Positions 1 to 10,749 of a stretch of DNA of 64,000 bases are shown here, piece by piece. Origin of the DNA: Streptomyces sp. NBC_01803. Its GTDB lineage: Bacteria; Actinomycetota; Actinomycetes; Streptomycetales; Streptomycetaceae. The stretch is from the NCBI RefSeq assembly GCF_035917415.1, contig NZ_CP109073.1:1905001-1969000 (forward strand), in the 5' to 3' direction. A program made the position numbers and the translations under genes. Numbering within the stretch: position 1 is the stretch's first letter; every line of letters starts with the position of its first letter. Under the pieces are notes generated by a model. That model ran no database searches, had not been told where the DNA came from, and worked only from the letters and a program-made list of their open reading frames with translations.

Positions 1-462
1 GACTGGAAGCTGAAGATCGGTCCCTCCAGCCGCGGCTGGCACGCCACCGTGGAGGAGCAGATCCCCGACGAACGCATCGAGTGGACGTCGGAGGGCGCCC
101 AGGCCAGCACGCGCGGCGTGGTCACCTTCCACGAGATCACGCCCACCCTGACCAGGATCGTCGTGGTCGTCGAGTACTACCCGTCGGGCTTCTTCGAGAA
201 GACGGCCAACCTCTGGCGCGCCCAGGGCCGCCGCCTGCGGCTGGACCTGAAGCACTTCCAGCGCCATGTGACGCTGGAGGCCGACGAGGTGCCCGAGGGC
301 TGGCGCGGCGAGATCCGCGACGGCGAGGTGGTCCGCAGCCACGAGGACGCCATGAGCGCCGAGCACGACGAGAGCGGCGAGAACGGCGAGAACGGCGAGC
401 AGGCAGGCCACGACGACGAGCACGAGGACGACGAGGACTTCGACGACGAGGAAGAGGACTGA
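1..462 (+). CDS. SRPBCC-family gas vesicle cluster protein, C-terminal part
   Basis: The reading frame is open from base 1, so the gene starts outside the window and only its last 153 residues are seen. The visible part ends like a polyketide cyclase/dehydrase (SRPBCC) domain, with the segment ITPTLTRIVVVVEYYPSG followed by a C-terminal helix (LKHFQRHV). It then runs into a very acidic tail of Glu, Asp and Asn-Gly-Glu repeats. Streptomyces gvp clusters carry SRPBCC genes just before gvpJ (gvpY/gvpZ region), which fits the gvpJ that follows after 2 bases. A role as an assembly or lipid-binding accessory protein is inference. Confidence 0.75.
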   Translation, partial: DWKLKIGPSSRGWHATVEEQIPDERIEWTSEGAQASTRGVVTFHEITPTLTRIVVVVEYYPSGFFEKTANLWRAQGRRLRLDLKHFQRHVTLEADEVPEGWRGEIRDGEVVRSHEDAMSAEHDESGENGENGEQAGHDDEHEDDEDFDDEEED

Positions 463-464
463 CG

Positions 465-812
465 GTGACCCGGACCGCCAAGCCGCTGGAGGCGTACGAG
501 CCGCTGGAGCCGTACCCGCCGCGCACCGCCAACCTCGCCGACATCCTCGAACGCATCCTCGACAAGGGCATCGTCATCGCGGGCGACATCAAGATCGACC
601 TGCTCGACATCGAGCTGCTGACCATCAGGCTGCGGCTGTTCATCTCCTCCGTCGACACCGCCAAGCGGGCCGGCATCAACTGGTGGGAGACGGAGCCGTC
701 CCTCTCCACCCGCGCCGCCCACGACGAGCTGGCCGACGAGAACACGCGGCTGCGCGAGCGCCTGGCGGCGCTGGAGTGGGCCCTGGACCGGAAGGAGCCC
801 GATCCCGCATGA
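465..812 (+). CDS. gvpJ: Gas vesicle structural protein GvpJ
   Basis: A protein of 115 residues from a GTG start 2 bases after the stop of the SRPBCC gene. The central part NLADILERILDKGIVIAGD and the following IDLLDIELLTIRLRLFISSV is the conserved GvpA/GvpJ/GvpM fold, the helix-strand hairpin that builds or nucleates the protein shell of gas vesicles. The extra C-terminal helix (ADENTRLRERLAALEW) separates it from the short major shell protein GvpA and fits GvpJ, a minor assembly protein. Its stop overlaps the ATG of gvpL (ATGA), so the two are probably translationally coupled. Confidence 0.88.
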   Translation: MTRTAKPLEAYEPLEPYPPRTANLADILERILDKGIVIAGDIKIDLLDIELLTIRLRLFISSVDTAKRAGINWWETEPSLSTRAAHDELADENTRLRERLAALEWALDRKEPDPA

Positions 813-1693
813 CGACGCAGGCCGCCGCCCCGCGCACGTCCATCGCCATCTGTGTCTTCGCCGTCCGCCGGGCCACCGGCCGGGAGCCCGCCCTGCCCCC
901 GGTCACCGGCCACGCGGGCGGCGGCCCGGTCCGCACGGTCACCGTCGGCACGCTGGCCGCCGTGATCCAGGACGTGCCGGCCGACGAGTTCTCCGAGGCG
1001 GCCCTGCGCGAGCGGTTCTCCGACCGGGACGCCCTCGAACGCTGCGCGCGCGCCCACCACGAGGTGGTCGCCGCCGCCGCGGCCACCGGCCCCGCCGTTC
1101 CGCTGCCCCTGGCGACGCTCTACCTGGACGAGGACCGGGCCCGCGCCGCGCTCGTGCGGGACGAGCCGCGGCTGCGCGCCGTCCTGGACCGGATCGAGGG
1201 ACGGGCCGAGTGGGGCGTCAAGGTGTCCGTCGCCGCGGCACCCGACGAGCCACCCGCCGCCCCCGCCCCGGCCCCCGCCCCGGCCACTGCCACTGCCACT
1301 GCCACTGCCAAGGCCGCTCCCCCGGACACCGCCGTCACCGGCCGGGCGTATCTGGACCGGCTGCGCACCCGTCGCCAGGCCGGCGAGGAGCGGCGCGAGG
1401 CCGCGCTGCGCGCCGCCGAGTGGGTGCACACCACCCTCAGCGGCCTCTCCGCCGCCGCCCGCCGGCTGCGCGCGCACGGCCCCGGGGTGACCGGCGAGCG
1501 GCACCGCCAGGTGCTCAACGCCGCCTACCTGGTGGACGCTTCGCGCGCCGCCGAGCTGGCGGCGGCCGTCGAGACACTGCGTCGGGACCCGGACATCGGC
1601 GACCGGCTGACGATCGAGCTGACCGGCCCCTGGGCGCCGTACTCCTTCACGGGCGGCGCGGAGACCGAGGCCGGTGACGATGGCGACCGCTGA
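809..1693 (+). CDS. gvpL: Gas vesicle protein of the GvpL/GvpF family
   Basis: A protein of 294 residues. I chose the ATG at 809, which overlaps the gvpJ stop, over an upstream start because the family begins near AICVFAVRRATG. The features are the usual GvpL/F pattern: an N-terminal domain opening with a hydrophobic strand, then VPADEFSEAALRERFSDRD and VPLPLATLYLDEDRARAAL. A Pro-Ala/Thr-Ala linker (about residues 151-167) follows, then a C-terminal domain with YLVDASRAAELAAAVETL and the terminal TGPWAPYSF signature. GvpL/F proteins are accessory proteins for gas vesicle assembly and can bind the shell protein. It overlaps gvpS by about 14-20 bases. Confidence 0.9.
   Translation: MTTQAAAPRTSIAICVFAVRRATGREPALPPVTGHAGGGPVRTVTVGTLAAVIQDVPADEFSEAALRERFSDRDALERCARAHHEVVAAAAATGPAVPLPLATLYLDEDRARAALVRDEPRLRAVLDRIEGRAEWGVKVSVAAAPDEPPAAPAPAPAPATATATATAKAAPPDTAVTGRAYLDRLRTRRQAGEERREAALRAAEWVHTTLSGLSAAARRLRAHGPGVTGERHRQVLNAAYLVDASRAAELAAAVETLRRDPDIGDRLTIELTGPWAPYSFTGGAETEAGDDGDR
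1283..1306 (+). repeat. Four tandem GCCACT units inside gvpL
   Basis: Four perfect 6-bp units encode the Ala-Thr part of the GvpL linker, right after a GCCCCG-rich Pro-Ala stretch. The unit length is a multiple of three, so copy-number change would lengthen or shorten the linker without a frameshift. Confidence 0.9.
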
Positions 1694-1910
1694 CCCGGTG
1701 CCCTGGACGGGCGAGGACGGCCCCTACGGACCGCTCGGCGTCCCCCTGGTGGACCTGCTCGACCGCGTCCTGGCCGCGGGCGTCGTGATCAGCGGCGATC
1801 TGGTCATCGCCATCGCCGAGGTGCCGCTGATCCGGGTCTCGCTCCAGGCGCTGATCTCCTCGGTCAACGACCGTGTGCCCTCGCCCTGGGCGGACGGCGG
1901 CCCGCTGTGA
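1680..1910 (+). CDS. gvpS: Gas vesicle protein GvpS (GvpA/J family)
   Basis: A small protein of 76 residues from ATG 1680; a GTG two codons upstream (1674) is an alternative. Both starts lie within the end of gvpL. The core PLVDLLDRVLAAGVVISGDL with IAIAEVPLIRVSLQALISSV is the GvpA/J/S fold. It is shorter than GvpJ and lacks the C-terminal coiled coil. In Streptomyces clusters the order gvpJ-gvpL-gvpS-gvpK is standard, which supports the name. It is a minor or accessory shell component; the major GvpA is not in this window. Confidence 0.85.
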   Translation: MATADPVPWTGEDGPYGPLGVPLVDLLDRVLAAGVVISGDLVIAIAEVPLIRVSLQALISSVNDRVPSPWADGGPL

Positions 1911-2215
1911 CCGGCGGTGGCATCGTCCCCGGACGGAGCGGAGGCCGCGCGCTGGACATCGCGCCGGAGACGGTCGGCCGGGACCTGGCCGCGCTGGTGC
2001 TGACCGTGGTGGAGCTGCTGCGGCAGCTCATGGAGCGCCAGGCCCTGCGCCGCGCCGACTCCGGCGAGCTGACCGACGGCCAGATCGAACGGATGGGCAC
2101 CACGCTGATGCTGCTCGACCAGCGCATGGACGAGCTGCGGGAGTCCTTCGGGCTGCGGCCGGAAGACCTCAACCTCGATCTCGGTCCGCTCGGTTCACTG
2201 CTGCCCCGCGACTAG
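1907..2215 (+). CDS. gvpK: Gas vesicle protein GvpK
   Basis: A protein of 102 residues starting at a GTG that overlaps the gvpS stop. It has the GvpK pattern: IAPETVGRDLAALVLTVVEL, then LMERQALRRADSGELTDGQIER and TLMLLDQRMDELRESFGL, ending DLNLDLGPLGSLL. GvpK is a required assembly accessory protein in several gas vesicle systems. It is the last gene of the cluster: its stop lies only 5 bases from the stop of the convergent DUF2550 gene, and no terminator hairpin is visible between them. Confidence 0.9.
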   Translation: MTGGGIVPGRSGGRALDIAPETVGRDLAALVLTVVELLRQLMERQALRRADSGELTDGQIERMGTTLMLLDQRMDELRESFGLRPEDLNLDLGPLGSLLPRD

Positions 2216-2220
2216 CGGGC

Positions 2221-2670
2221 TCAGGCGACGTTCACCCGCTGGCCGGGCGGGGCCGCCTCCAGCCAGGCCAGGAAGCCGGTCAGCGCGTCCTCGCTCATCG
2301 CCAGCTCCACGTCGAAGCCGTTGTGCCGACAGCTCAGCACCATCGCGCCCGGCAGCAGCGCCAGCTCCTCGTCGCCCTGCGGATGCCGCCGCTCCCGCAC
2401 CTGGATGCGGTCGCGCTGCAAAGTCCGCCGCGGGCGCGGCGCGTAGGAGAAGACGCGGAACCACTCGACGTTGTCCCCGTTGTACCGGGCGACGCCGTAG
2501 AGCCAGCCCTTACCGGACGACTGGCCGGCCCGGGGCGGAACGAACCGGGCGCTGCAGTCGAACGTGCCGCCCGAGCGCTGGATCAGCCGCCGCCGGGCGC
2601 CGAAGCCGAACAGGCCGACGACGACGAGCAGAAGCACCACGCCGACCGCCACAAGCAAGGCGAGGACCAT
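2221..2670 (-). CDS. DUF2550 membrane protein
   Basis: A protein of 149 residues. The first 20 or so residues are one strong membrane helix (Val/Leu-rich), followed by the basic ARRRLIQRSGG and a soluble domain that keeps Gly-Trp (SGKGWLYGVARY) and a long basic strand. This is the DUF2550 family, found directly after atpC in many actinobacteria including the mycobacterial atp locus. It follows atpC by 72 bases here. Its function is unknown; the operon position suggests a link with the membrane or ATP synthase but this is not shown. Confidence 0.85.
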   Translation of the reverse strand: MVLALLVAVGVVLLLVVVGLFGFGARRRLIQRSGGTFDCSARFVPPRAGQSSGKGWLYGVARYNGDNVEWFRVFSYAPRPRRTLQRDRIQVRERRHPQGDEELALLPGAMVLSCRHNGFDVELAMSEDALTGFLAWLEAAPPGQRVNVA

Positions 2671-2742
2671 CTTGACCGACCTCCTCGCCTTCGTGGTGTG
2701 CTCTCGTGCCCGGTGCCGAATCCCTCGCGCGTCTGGCGGGCG

Positions 2743-3129
2743 TCAGCGCCCCGACGCCGCCACGGCCCGCAGACGGACATCCGCACGCCGCTCGGCCGCC
2801 GCGTCCGCGTCGGCCCGCGCCTGCTCCAAGGCCCGCTCGGCCCGCTGGACGTCGATCTCCTCCGACAGCTCGGCGATCTCGGCGAGCAGCGACAGCTTAC
2901 CGTCCGTGTACGAAAGGAAACCGCCATGCACCGCGGCCACGACCGTGCCCTCGCCGGTCTCACCCGTCGTGCGGATGGTCACCGGGCCTTCGCGGAGAAC
3001 GCCGAGCAGCGGCTGGTGCCCCGGCATGATGCCGATGTCGCCGGAGGTGATGCGCGCGACGACCAGACTGGCCTCGCCGGACCATACCTGGCGGTCGGCG
3101 GCGACCAACTCGACGTGCAGCTCAGCCAC
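2743..3129 (-). CDS. atpC: ATP synthase F1 subunit epsilon
   Basis: A protein of 128 residues. The N-terminal beta-sandwich opens with AELHVELVAADRQVWSGEA and contains the conserved GDIGIMPGHQPLL turn. The C-terminal part holds the helical hairpin (EEIDVQRAERALEQARADAD). Epsilon sits at the rotor stalk and inhibits ATP hydrolysis. It is the last structural gene of the atp operon, 115 bases after atpD. Confidence 0.95.
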   Translation of the reverse strand: MAELHVELVAADRQVWSGEASLVVARITSGDIGIMPGHQPLLGVLREGPVTIRTTGETGEGTVVAAVHGGFLSYTDGKLSLLAEIAELSEEIDVQRAERALEQARADADAAAERRADVRLRAVAASGR

Positions 3130-3192
3130 GATGGCTCCTCATCCCTGGATATCTGGCTTGCAGAAGAATAATTGGCGCGCGCGGTTACCCGA

Positions 3193-3220
3193 GGGGCGGG
3201 GTAAGCATCCACCCCGCCCC
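3193..3220 (-). other. Hairpin between atpD and atpC
   Basis: A perfect 10-bp stem (3193-3202 with 3211-3220) and an 8-base loop lie in the 115-base gap between atpD and atpC. No T-tract follows, so it could be a processing site or attenuator that tunes atpC output rather than a full terminator. Confidence 0.5.
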
Positions 3221-3244
3221 GGACCGGGTATCCGCGCCCGTGCG

Positions 3245-5631
<2,387 letters not shown>

Positions 5632-5633
5632 GA

Positions 5634-7205
5634 TCAGTCCTCGCCCAGCAGCTTGCCGTCCGAGGTCTCGAACTGCTGCTTGAACTTGTTGACCGCGGAG
5701 CCGATGGCCTGGACGGTGTCGTCCGACAGCTTGCCGCCCTCGCGGATGGACGTCATCAGGTCCTTGTGCTCACGGCCCAGGTAGTCGAGCAGCTCGCGCT
5801 CGAAGCGGCGGATGTCCGGCACGGGGATGTCGTCCATCAGGCCGTTGGTGCCGGACCAGATGGAGACCACCTGGTTCTCCGTCGAGTACGGGCTGTACTG
5901 CTCCTGCTTGAGCAGCTCCACCATCCGCTGGCCCCGGGCCAGGGCGGACTTGGACGCCGCGTCCAGGTCGGAACCGAAGGCGGCGAACGCCTCCAGCTCA
6001 CGGTACTGGGCGAGGTCCACCCGCAGCGAGCCGGTGATCTGCCGGATCGCCTTGTGCTGGGCGGAGCCGCCGACGCGGGAGACGGAGATGCCGACGTTCA
6101 GCGCCGGGCGCTGGCCCGCGTTGAACAGGTCGGACTCCAGGAAGCACTGGCCGTCGGTGATGGAGATGACGTTGGTCGGGATGAACGCCGACACGTCGTT
6201 GGCCTTGGTCTCCACGATCGGCAGGCCCGTCATGGAGCCGGCGCCCATCTCGTCGGACAGCTTCGCGCAGCGCTCCAGCAGCCGGGAGTGCAGGTAGAAG
6301 ACGTCGCCCGGGTACGCCTCACGGCCCGGCGGGCGGCGCAGCAGGAGAGAGACGGCGCGGTAGGCGTCGGCCTGCTTCGACAGGTCGTCGAAGACGATCA
6401 GCACGTGCTTGCCGTCATACATCCAGTGCTGGCCGATGGCCGAGCCGGTGTAGGGCGCGATGTACTTGAAACCGGCCGGGTCGGACGCCGGAGCCGCCAC
6501 GATCGTGGTGTACTCCAGGGCGCCCGCCTCCTCCAGCGCGCCGCGCACGGACGCGATGGTCGAGCCCTTCTGGCCGATCGCCACGTAGATGCAGCGGACC
6601 TGCTTGCTCGGGTCGCCGGAACGCCAGTTGTCGCGCTGGTTGATGATCGTGTCCACCGCGAGGGCGGTCTTGCCGGTCTGCCGGTCGCCGATGATGAGCT
6701 GGCGCTGGCCGCGGCCGATCGGGGTCATGGTGTCGACGGCCTTGTAGCCGGTCTCCATGGGCTCGTGCACCGACTTGCGCTGCATGACCGAGGGGGCCTG
6801 CAGCTCCAGGGCGCGGCGGCCCGTGGTCTCGATCTCGCCGAGGCCGTCGATCGGGTTGCCCAGCGGGTCCACGACCCGGCCGAGGTAGCCCTCGCCGACA
6901 CCGACGGACAGGACCTCTCCGGTGCGGCGCACCGGCTGTCCCTCCTCGATGCCGCTGAACTCACCGAGAACGACGACGCCGATCTCCCGCTCCTCAAGGT
7001 TGAGGGCGAGGCCGAGGGTGCCGTCCTCGAACTTCAGCAGCTCGTTCGCCATGGCCGAGGGCAGCCCCTCGACCTTCGCGATGCCGTCACCGGCAACGCT
7101 GACCGTCCCGACCTCTTCCCGCGAGGCCGCGTCCGGCGTGTACGACTGGACGAAATTCTCCAGCGCGTCCCGGATCTCATCCGGCCGGATCGTGAGCTCC
7201 GCCAT
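5634..7205 (-). CDS. atpA: ATP synthase F1 subunit alpha
   Basis: A protein of 523 residues. I chose the ATG at 7205 ([11 protein letters not shown]) because it has AAGGAGA about 12 bases upstream and matches the usual N-terminus; the frame stays open further upstream. It carries Walker [15 protein letters not shown] and the [11 protein letters not shown] segment with the arginine that reaches the catalytic site in beta. The role is the non-catalytic nucleotide-binding subunit of F1. It lies 119 bases downstream of atpH. Confidence 0.97.
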   Translation of the reverse strand: MAELTIRPDEIRDALENFVQSYTPDAASREEVGTVSVAGDGIAKVEGLPSAMANELLKFEDGTLGLALNLEEREIGVVVLGEFSGIEEGQPVRRTGEVLSVGVGEGYLGRVVDPLGNPIDGLGEIETTGRRALELQAPSVMQRKSVHEPMETGYKAVDTMTPIGRGQRQLIIGDRQTGKTALAVDTIINQRDNWRSGDPSKQVRCIYVAIGQKGSTIASVRGALEEAGALEYTTIVAAPASDPAGFKYIAPYTGSAIGQHWMYDGKHVLIVFDDLSKQADAYRAVSLLLRRPPGREAYPGDVFYLHSRLLERCAKLSDEMGAGSMTGLPIVETKANDVSAFIPTNVISITDGQCFLESDLFNAGQRPALNVGISVSRVGGSAQHKAIRQITGSLRVDLAQYRELEAFAAFGSDLDAASKSALARGQRMVELLKQEQYSPYSTENQVVSIWSGTNGLMDDIPVPDIRRFERELLDYLGREHKDLMTSIREGGKLSDDTVQAIGSAVNKFKQQFETSDGKLLGED

Positions 7206-7324
7206 CTGGGTTCCCTGCTCTCCTTGTTGGGCCCGTAAGTACGTCCACATACGGCCCAACTCGGGCCGCTTTTCCTTCGATCTTGTGGTGATCGCGTCTT
7301 GAGTTGGTCGCGCCGCCGGCGCCG

Positions 7325-8149
7325 TCAGCCCGCCATCCGCCGGTTGACCTCGTCCAGGCGGTCGGCGACGGTGCCGTGGATGACCTCGTCACCGATACGG
7401 ACCGAGATCCCGCCGACGACCGCCGGGTCGACATCCAGATTCAGCTGAACCGGGCGGCCGTACAGCCGCGCGAGGGCGTCGCCCAGCCGCTGCCGCTGCC
7501 GATCGTCGAGCGGCACCGCCGAGGTGACGACGGCGACCGAGCGGTTGCGCCGGGCCGCGGCCATGGTGCTGAGCGCGTTGAGCCCCGCATCCAGGCTACG
7601 TCCCCGCGGCCGTTCCACCAGTCGGATGACGAGCCGCTCGGTGACCGCCTGCACCCGGCCGCTCAGCAGCTCGCGGACCAGCCCGGCCTTGGCGGAGACC
7701 GCGGCGGGGCTGTCGTCCTTGACGCTGAGCGCCGCCCGCAGTTCGGGCGACGTGGACACGACACGGCCGAACCGGAACAGCTCGTCCTCCACCGAGTCCA
7801 GCACGCCGGCCCGCTCAGCCGCGATCAGGTCGGCCGTGTCGGCCAGCTCCTCGATCGCGTCCACCAGGCCGCGGGAGGAGGACCACCGGGAGCGGACCGT
7901 GCCGGAGACCAGATCGACGGCCTCCCCGCCGACCTGGCCGGTCAGCAGCCGCCGGACCAGCTCGGCCTTGCGCTCCCCGGCTTGCGCCGGGTCGGTCAGG
8001 ACCCGGCGCAGCGAGGTCTCGCGGTCGAGCAGACCGGTGACGGCGGCGAGGTCCGTGGCGAGGGCCGCCGCGTCGACGCCGGTGTTGTCCGTCAGCGCGA
8101 CGAGACGCTCCCGCGCCGCGTCCAGCGCCTCCCGGCTCGCTCCCATCAT
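7325..8149 (-). CDS. atpH: ATP synthase F1 subunit delta
   Basis: A protein of 274 residues, longer than the roughly 180 of most bacteria. The C-terminal part has the delta signature ([17 protein letters not shown], then [18 protein letters not shown] and the final [14 protein letters not shown]). The N-terminal extension of about 90 residues is usual in Streptomyces. Delta ties the F1 head to the b-subunit stator. Its ATG overlaps the atpF stop. Confidence 0.93.
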   Translation of the reverse strand: MMGASREALDAARERLVALTDNTGVDAAALATDLAAVTGLLDRETSLRRVLTDPAQAGERKAELVRRLLTGQVGGEAVDLVSGTVRSRWSSSRGLVDAIEELADTADLIAAERAGVLDSVEDELFRFGRVVSTSPELRAALSVKDDSPAAVSAKAGLVRELLSGRVQAVTERLVIRLVERPRGRSLDAGLNALSTMAAARRNRSVAVVTSAVPLDDRQRQRLGDALARLYGRPVQLNLDVDPAVVGGISVRIGDEVIHGTVADRLDEVNRRMAG

Positions 8150-8709
8150 CGGCTGCCCGCCTCGGACTGGGACGGCACCGTGACGGTGGCCTGCTGCTCC
8201 AGGTCATCGAGGAAGCGGTCGATGGTGCGGCTCTGCCGGGCGTGATCCTCCAGGGACTCCCCGACCAGCCGCCCGGCCAGATCGATGGCGAGCCTGCCGA
8301 CGTCCTGGCGCAGCAGCTCGGCGGCCTGCTTGCGGTCGGCCGCGATCTGGGCGTGGCCGGCGGCGATGATCTCCTCACGCTGCCGCTGACCCTCCGCGCG
8401 CATCTCGGCGATGAGCGCGGCGCCCTGCTCCTGCGCGTCCTGACGCATCCGGGCCGCCTCGTGACGGGCCTCGGCGAGCTGCTCCTTGTAGCTCTCCAGC
8501 GTCTGCCGGGCCTCGGCCTGCGCCGCCTCGGCCTTCTCCATACCGCCTTCGATCGCCTCACGCCGCTCGTCGAGCGCCTTGTTGATGGCGGGAAGGAGCT
8601 TCTTGTAGAAGACGAAGAAGACGACACCGAAGCAGATCAGGCCGATGATGATCTCGGGAACCACCGGCAGGAGGGGGCTCTGCGGCTCTTCCTCAGCCAG
8701 GAAAATCAT
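8146..8709 (-). CDS. atpF: ATP synthase F0 subunit b
   Basis: A protein of 187 residues: one membrane helix at about residues 16-34 (VVPEIIIGLICFGVVFFVFY) followed by a long charged coiled coil rich in Glu, Ala, Arg and Gln. It is the peripheral stalk that holds delta and the alpha-beta head still. It is separated from atpE by 41 bases. Confidence 0.95.
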   Translation of the reverse strand: MIFLAEEEPQSPLLPVVPEIIIGLICFGVVFFVFYKKLLPAINKALDERREAIEGGMEKAEAAQAEARQTLESYKEQLAEARHEAARMRQDAQEQGAALIAEMRAEGQRQREEIIAAGHAQIAADRKQAAELLRQDVGRLAIDLAGRLVGESLEDHARQSRTIDRFLDDLEQQATVTVPSQSEAGSR

Positions 8710-8750
8710 GATGGCGGACCTTTCATCGGTAAGGGCTTCGGGCGCGAGGC

Positions 8751-8975
8751 TCAGATCGCGAACGCGAGCACGAAGCCCATGAGGGCCAGGGCCTCGACGA
8801 CGGCGAAGCCGAGGAGCATGTTCTGCCGGATGAGACCGGCGGCCTCGGGCTGACGGGCGATGGCCTGGACGCCGTTACCGAAGATGATGCCGATGCCGAC
8901 ACCGGGGCCAACGGCCGCGACGCCGAAACCGACGGTGTTGATGCTTCCTTCAATCGCGGCGAGAGTTGCGGACAT
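8751..8975 (-). CDS. atpE: ATP synthase F0 subunit c
   Basis: A protein of 74 residues made of two membrane helices joined by the polar loop ARQPE. The glycine-rich helix 1 (AVGPGVGIGIIFGNG) packs in the rotor ring, and Glu61 in FAVVEALAL is the proton-carrying carboxylate. I chose the ATG at 8975 (MSATLAA) because AAGGA lies 9 bases upstream; an ATG four codons earlier (8987) would overlap that ribosome site. Confidence 0.95.
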   Translation of the reverse strand: MSATLAAIEGSINTVGFGVAAVGPGVGIGIIFGNGVQAIARQPEAAGLIRQNMLLGFAVVEALALMGFVLAFAI

Positions 8976-9065
8976 GTCCGTTGTCATCCTTCTCTGTTGT
9001 GAACCGGCGGGGGGAATGTCCGCCGGGGGTGGTGCGGTCGAGGGGTGGCCGCGGTCGGCCGTCTC

Positions 9066-9893
9066 TCAGTGCGCTTCTTCCAGCGCCTGGGAGATGTAGG
9101 TGGCGGTCAGCACGGTGAAGACGTATGCCTGGAGCGCCTGGATGAAGATCTCGAAGGCGGTGAGCAGGATCGTCAGGAACATCGAGGTCACCGAGTAGGC
9201 GGTGCCGACGACGGTGCCCAGCGTGTACCAGGTGCCGATGATGAACACCAGGAGCAGCAGGTGGCCCGCGAACATGTTCGCGAAGAGTCGCACGGCCAGC
9301 GTGAACGGCCGGACGATGACGTTGGACAGGAACTCCAGGGGCGTGAGGATCACGTAGATCCCCTTGGGCAGTCCGCTGGGCACACACAGGTTCCGCAGGC
9401 CGCCGACGAAGCCGTTCGTCTTGAACGTCAGGGTCATGTACGTCACCCAGACGATCAGGGCGAGCGCCACCGGGTAGGCGAAGATCGAGGTCGCCGGGAA
9501 CTGCGCGAAGGGGATGATCGCCCAGAGGTTCATCATCCAGATGAAGAAGAACAGCGAGACCAGCAGCGGCACATAGGGCTCGGCCTTCTTGCCGATCACT
9601 TCCCGCGCGATCCCGTTGCGCACGAAGTCGTAGAACACCTCGGCGAGGAGCTGGAACTTCCCGGGCACGACCTTGGGCTTGGAGAACGCCGTCCAGAAGA
9701 AGCCGACGACCAGCACGGTGCTGAGCAGCACCAGCAGCATCGCCTTGTTGAACTCGAAGGACCCGATGCTGAAGATCGGGTCGAAGACGAACGACCAGAC
9801 GGACGGCGCGTGGAAGGCGCAGTCCTTGAACAGATGGCAGTCGGTCTCGAAGGCGAGCACCTGGTCGTTACTCACCGCGAGCTCCCTCGGCAT
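9066..9893 (-). CDS. atpB: ATP synthase F0 subunit a
   Basis: A polytopic membrane protein of 275 residues. It has the conserved FTLAVRLFANMFAGH segment with the essential arginine that faces the c-ring carboxylate, and the terminal helix FEIFIQALQAYVFTVL. It forms the proton half-channels of F0. It lies 90 bases upstream of atpE and 229 bases after atpI; the atpI-atpB gap holds no other gene. Confidence 0.96.
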   Translation of the reverse strand: MPRELAVSNDQVLAFETDCHLFKDCAFHAPSVWSFVFDPIFSIGSFEFNKAMLLVLLSTVLVVGFFWTAFSKPKVVPGKFQLLAEVFYDFVRNGIAREVIGKKAEPYVPLLVSLFFFIWMMNLWAIIPFAQFPATSIFAYPVALALIVWVTYMTLTFKTNGFVGGLRNLCVPSGLPKGIYVILTPLEFLSNVIVRPFTLAVRLFANMFAGHLLLLVFIIGTWYTLGTVVGTAYSVTSMFLTILLTAFEIFIQALQAYVFTVLTATYISQALEEAH

Positions 9894-10122
9894 GGCGCAT
9901 GGATACGGCTACCTCGATGTGTCGGCGTGGTGACGGACCACGGAGCGGCACTGGACTGGATGGGGCGGGAGGAAGAACCGGGGTCTGCGCTCGCACGGCC
10001 GTCCCGCACGGCCTGCGCGTCACCGGCGCCTCGACGGACACCGCGACCTGAACTTCTGGCGACGGACGATAGCAGTCCGCGAACTCCCGCTTTTCGCTGA
10101 CCCCGTGCCCGTGGGCCCGGGG

Positions 10123-10548
10123 TCATGGCCGGCCGCCGGCGGACGCGGAGCTGGACTCCGGCTCCACATAAAGCACCTTGAGGGTCATGTGGACCCTGAC
10201 CTGGCCCGCGAGCCAGGTGGCCGTGCCCACCAGCACCCCGGCGGCGAAGGCCCGTCCGTGGAGGAACGAGGCGTCGCGCAGCAGCAGGAGCAGGAGGACC
10301 AGCAGGCCCATCTGCGTGGTGTAGATCAGGAAGGCGGCGCCGAAGAACAGGTCGGGCCAGCGCTTTCCCACGACCGCGAGGGCCAGCAGGCCGATGGCGA
10401 AGAATCCGGCGGCGACGAGCACGCCGAGCGCGACACCGCTCGCACCGTCCACCCCTGCGACCACGGCGCCGATGGCGATGGCGACCGCACCTACCGCGGC
10501 AGTGGGGATCGCGGCGCCGCGGATGATCCGGGCGTCGTTGGACTGCAT
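10123..10548 (-). CDS. atpI: AtpI-like membrane protein
   Basis: A protein of 141 residues with four predicted membrane helices, the first three being Ala/Gly/Val-rich (AAIPTAAVGAVAIAIGAVVAG; ALGVLVAAGFFAIGLLALAVV; LFFGAAFLIYTTQMGLLVLL). Its size, topology and place before atpB fit the AtpI proteins, which assist c-ring assembly or magnesium supply. Sequence conservation in this family is low, so the name rests mainly on position. Confidence 0.75.
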   Translation of the reverse strand: MQSNDARIIRGAAIPTAAVGAVAIAIGAVVAGVDGASGVALGVLVAAGFFAIGLLALAVVGKRWPDLFFGAAFLIYTTQMGLLVLLLLLLRDASFLHGRAFAAGVLVGTATWLAGQVRVHMTLKVLYVEPESSSASAGGRP

Positions 10549-10691
10549 CGAAGTGCTTCTCCGGCGGGCTTCGGGGACTGTCGTCTTTGACGAGCGGTGC
10601 TGACGTGCTGGAACGTGGGTAGGGTTCCGGGACGTCTCGTGAACGCTATCACAAAGTATTTGATGAGGTCTTTACTCAGTTAGTGTGGATG

Positions 10692-10709
10692 ACCTCACAC
10701 GTGAGAGGT
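10692..10709. promoter_or_regulatory. Palindrome in the atpI upstream region
   Basis: ACCTCACAC followed directly by GTGAGAGGT forms an 18-bp palindrome with one mismatched pair. It sits in a 201-base gene-free gap (10549-10749) that is clearly AT-richer than its surroundings (about 10650-10690), between the wecA-like gene and atpI. The gap should hold the promoter of the atp operon. The palindrome could be an operator; a weaker 6-bp hairpin (10731-10750) lies at the stop of the wecA-like gene. Confidence 0.45.
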
Positions 10710-10749
10710 ATTTCGCGCGTTGCATAGCTGACACAGCGGCGCCTCTGTG

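Noticed and set aside
137..1504. Long minus-strand frame opposite the gvp genes
   Set aside because: Its product is Arg/Gly-rich and low in complexity, the mirror of GC-rich coding DNA on the plus strand; the gvp frames are clear family members.
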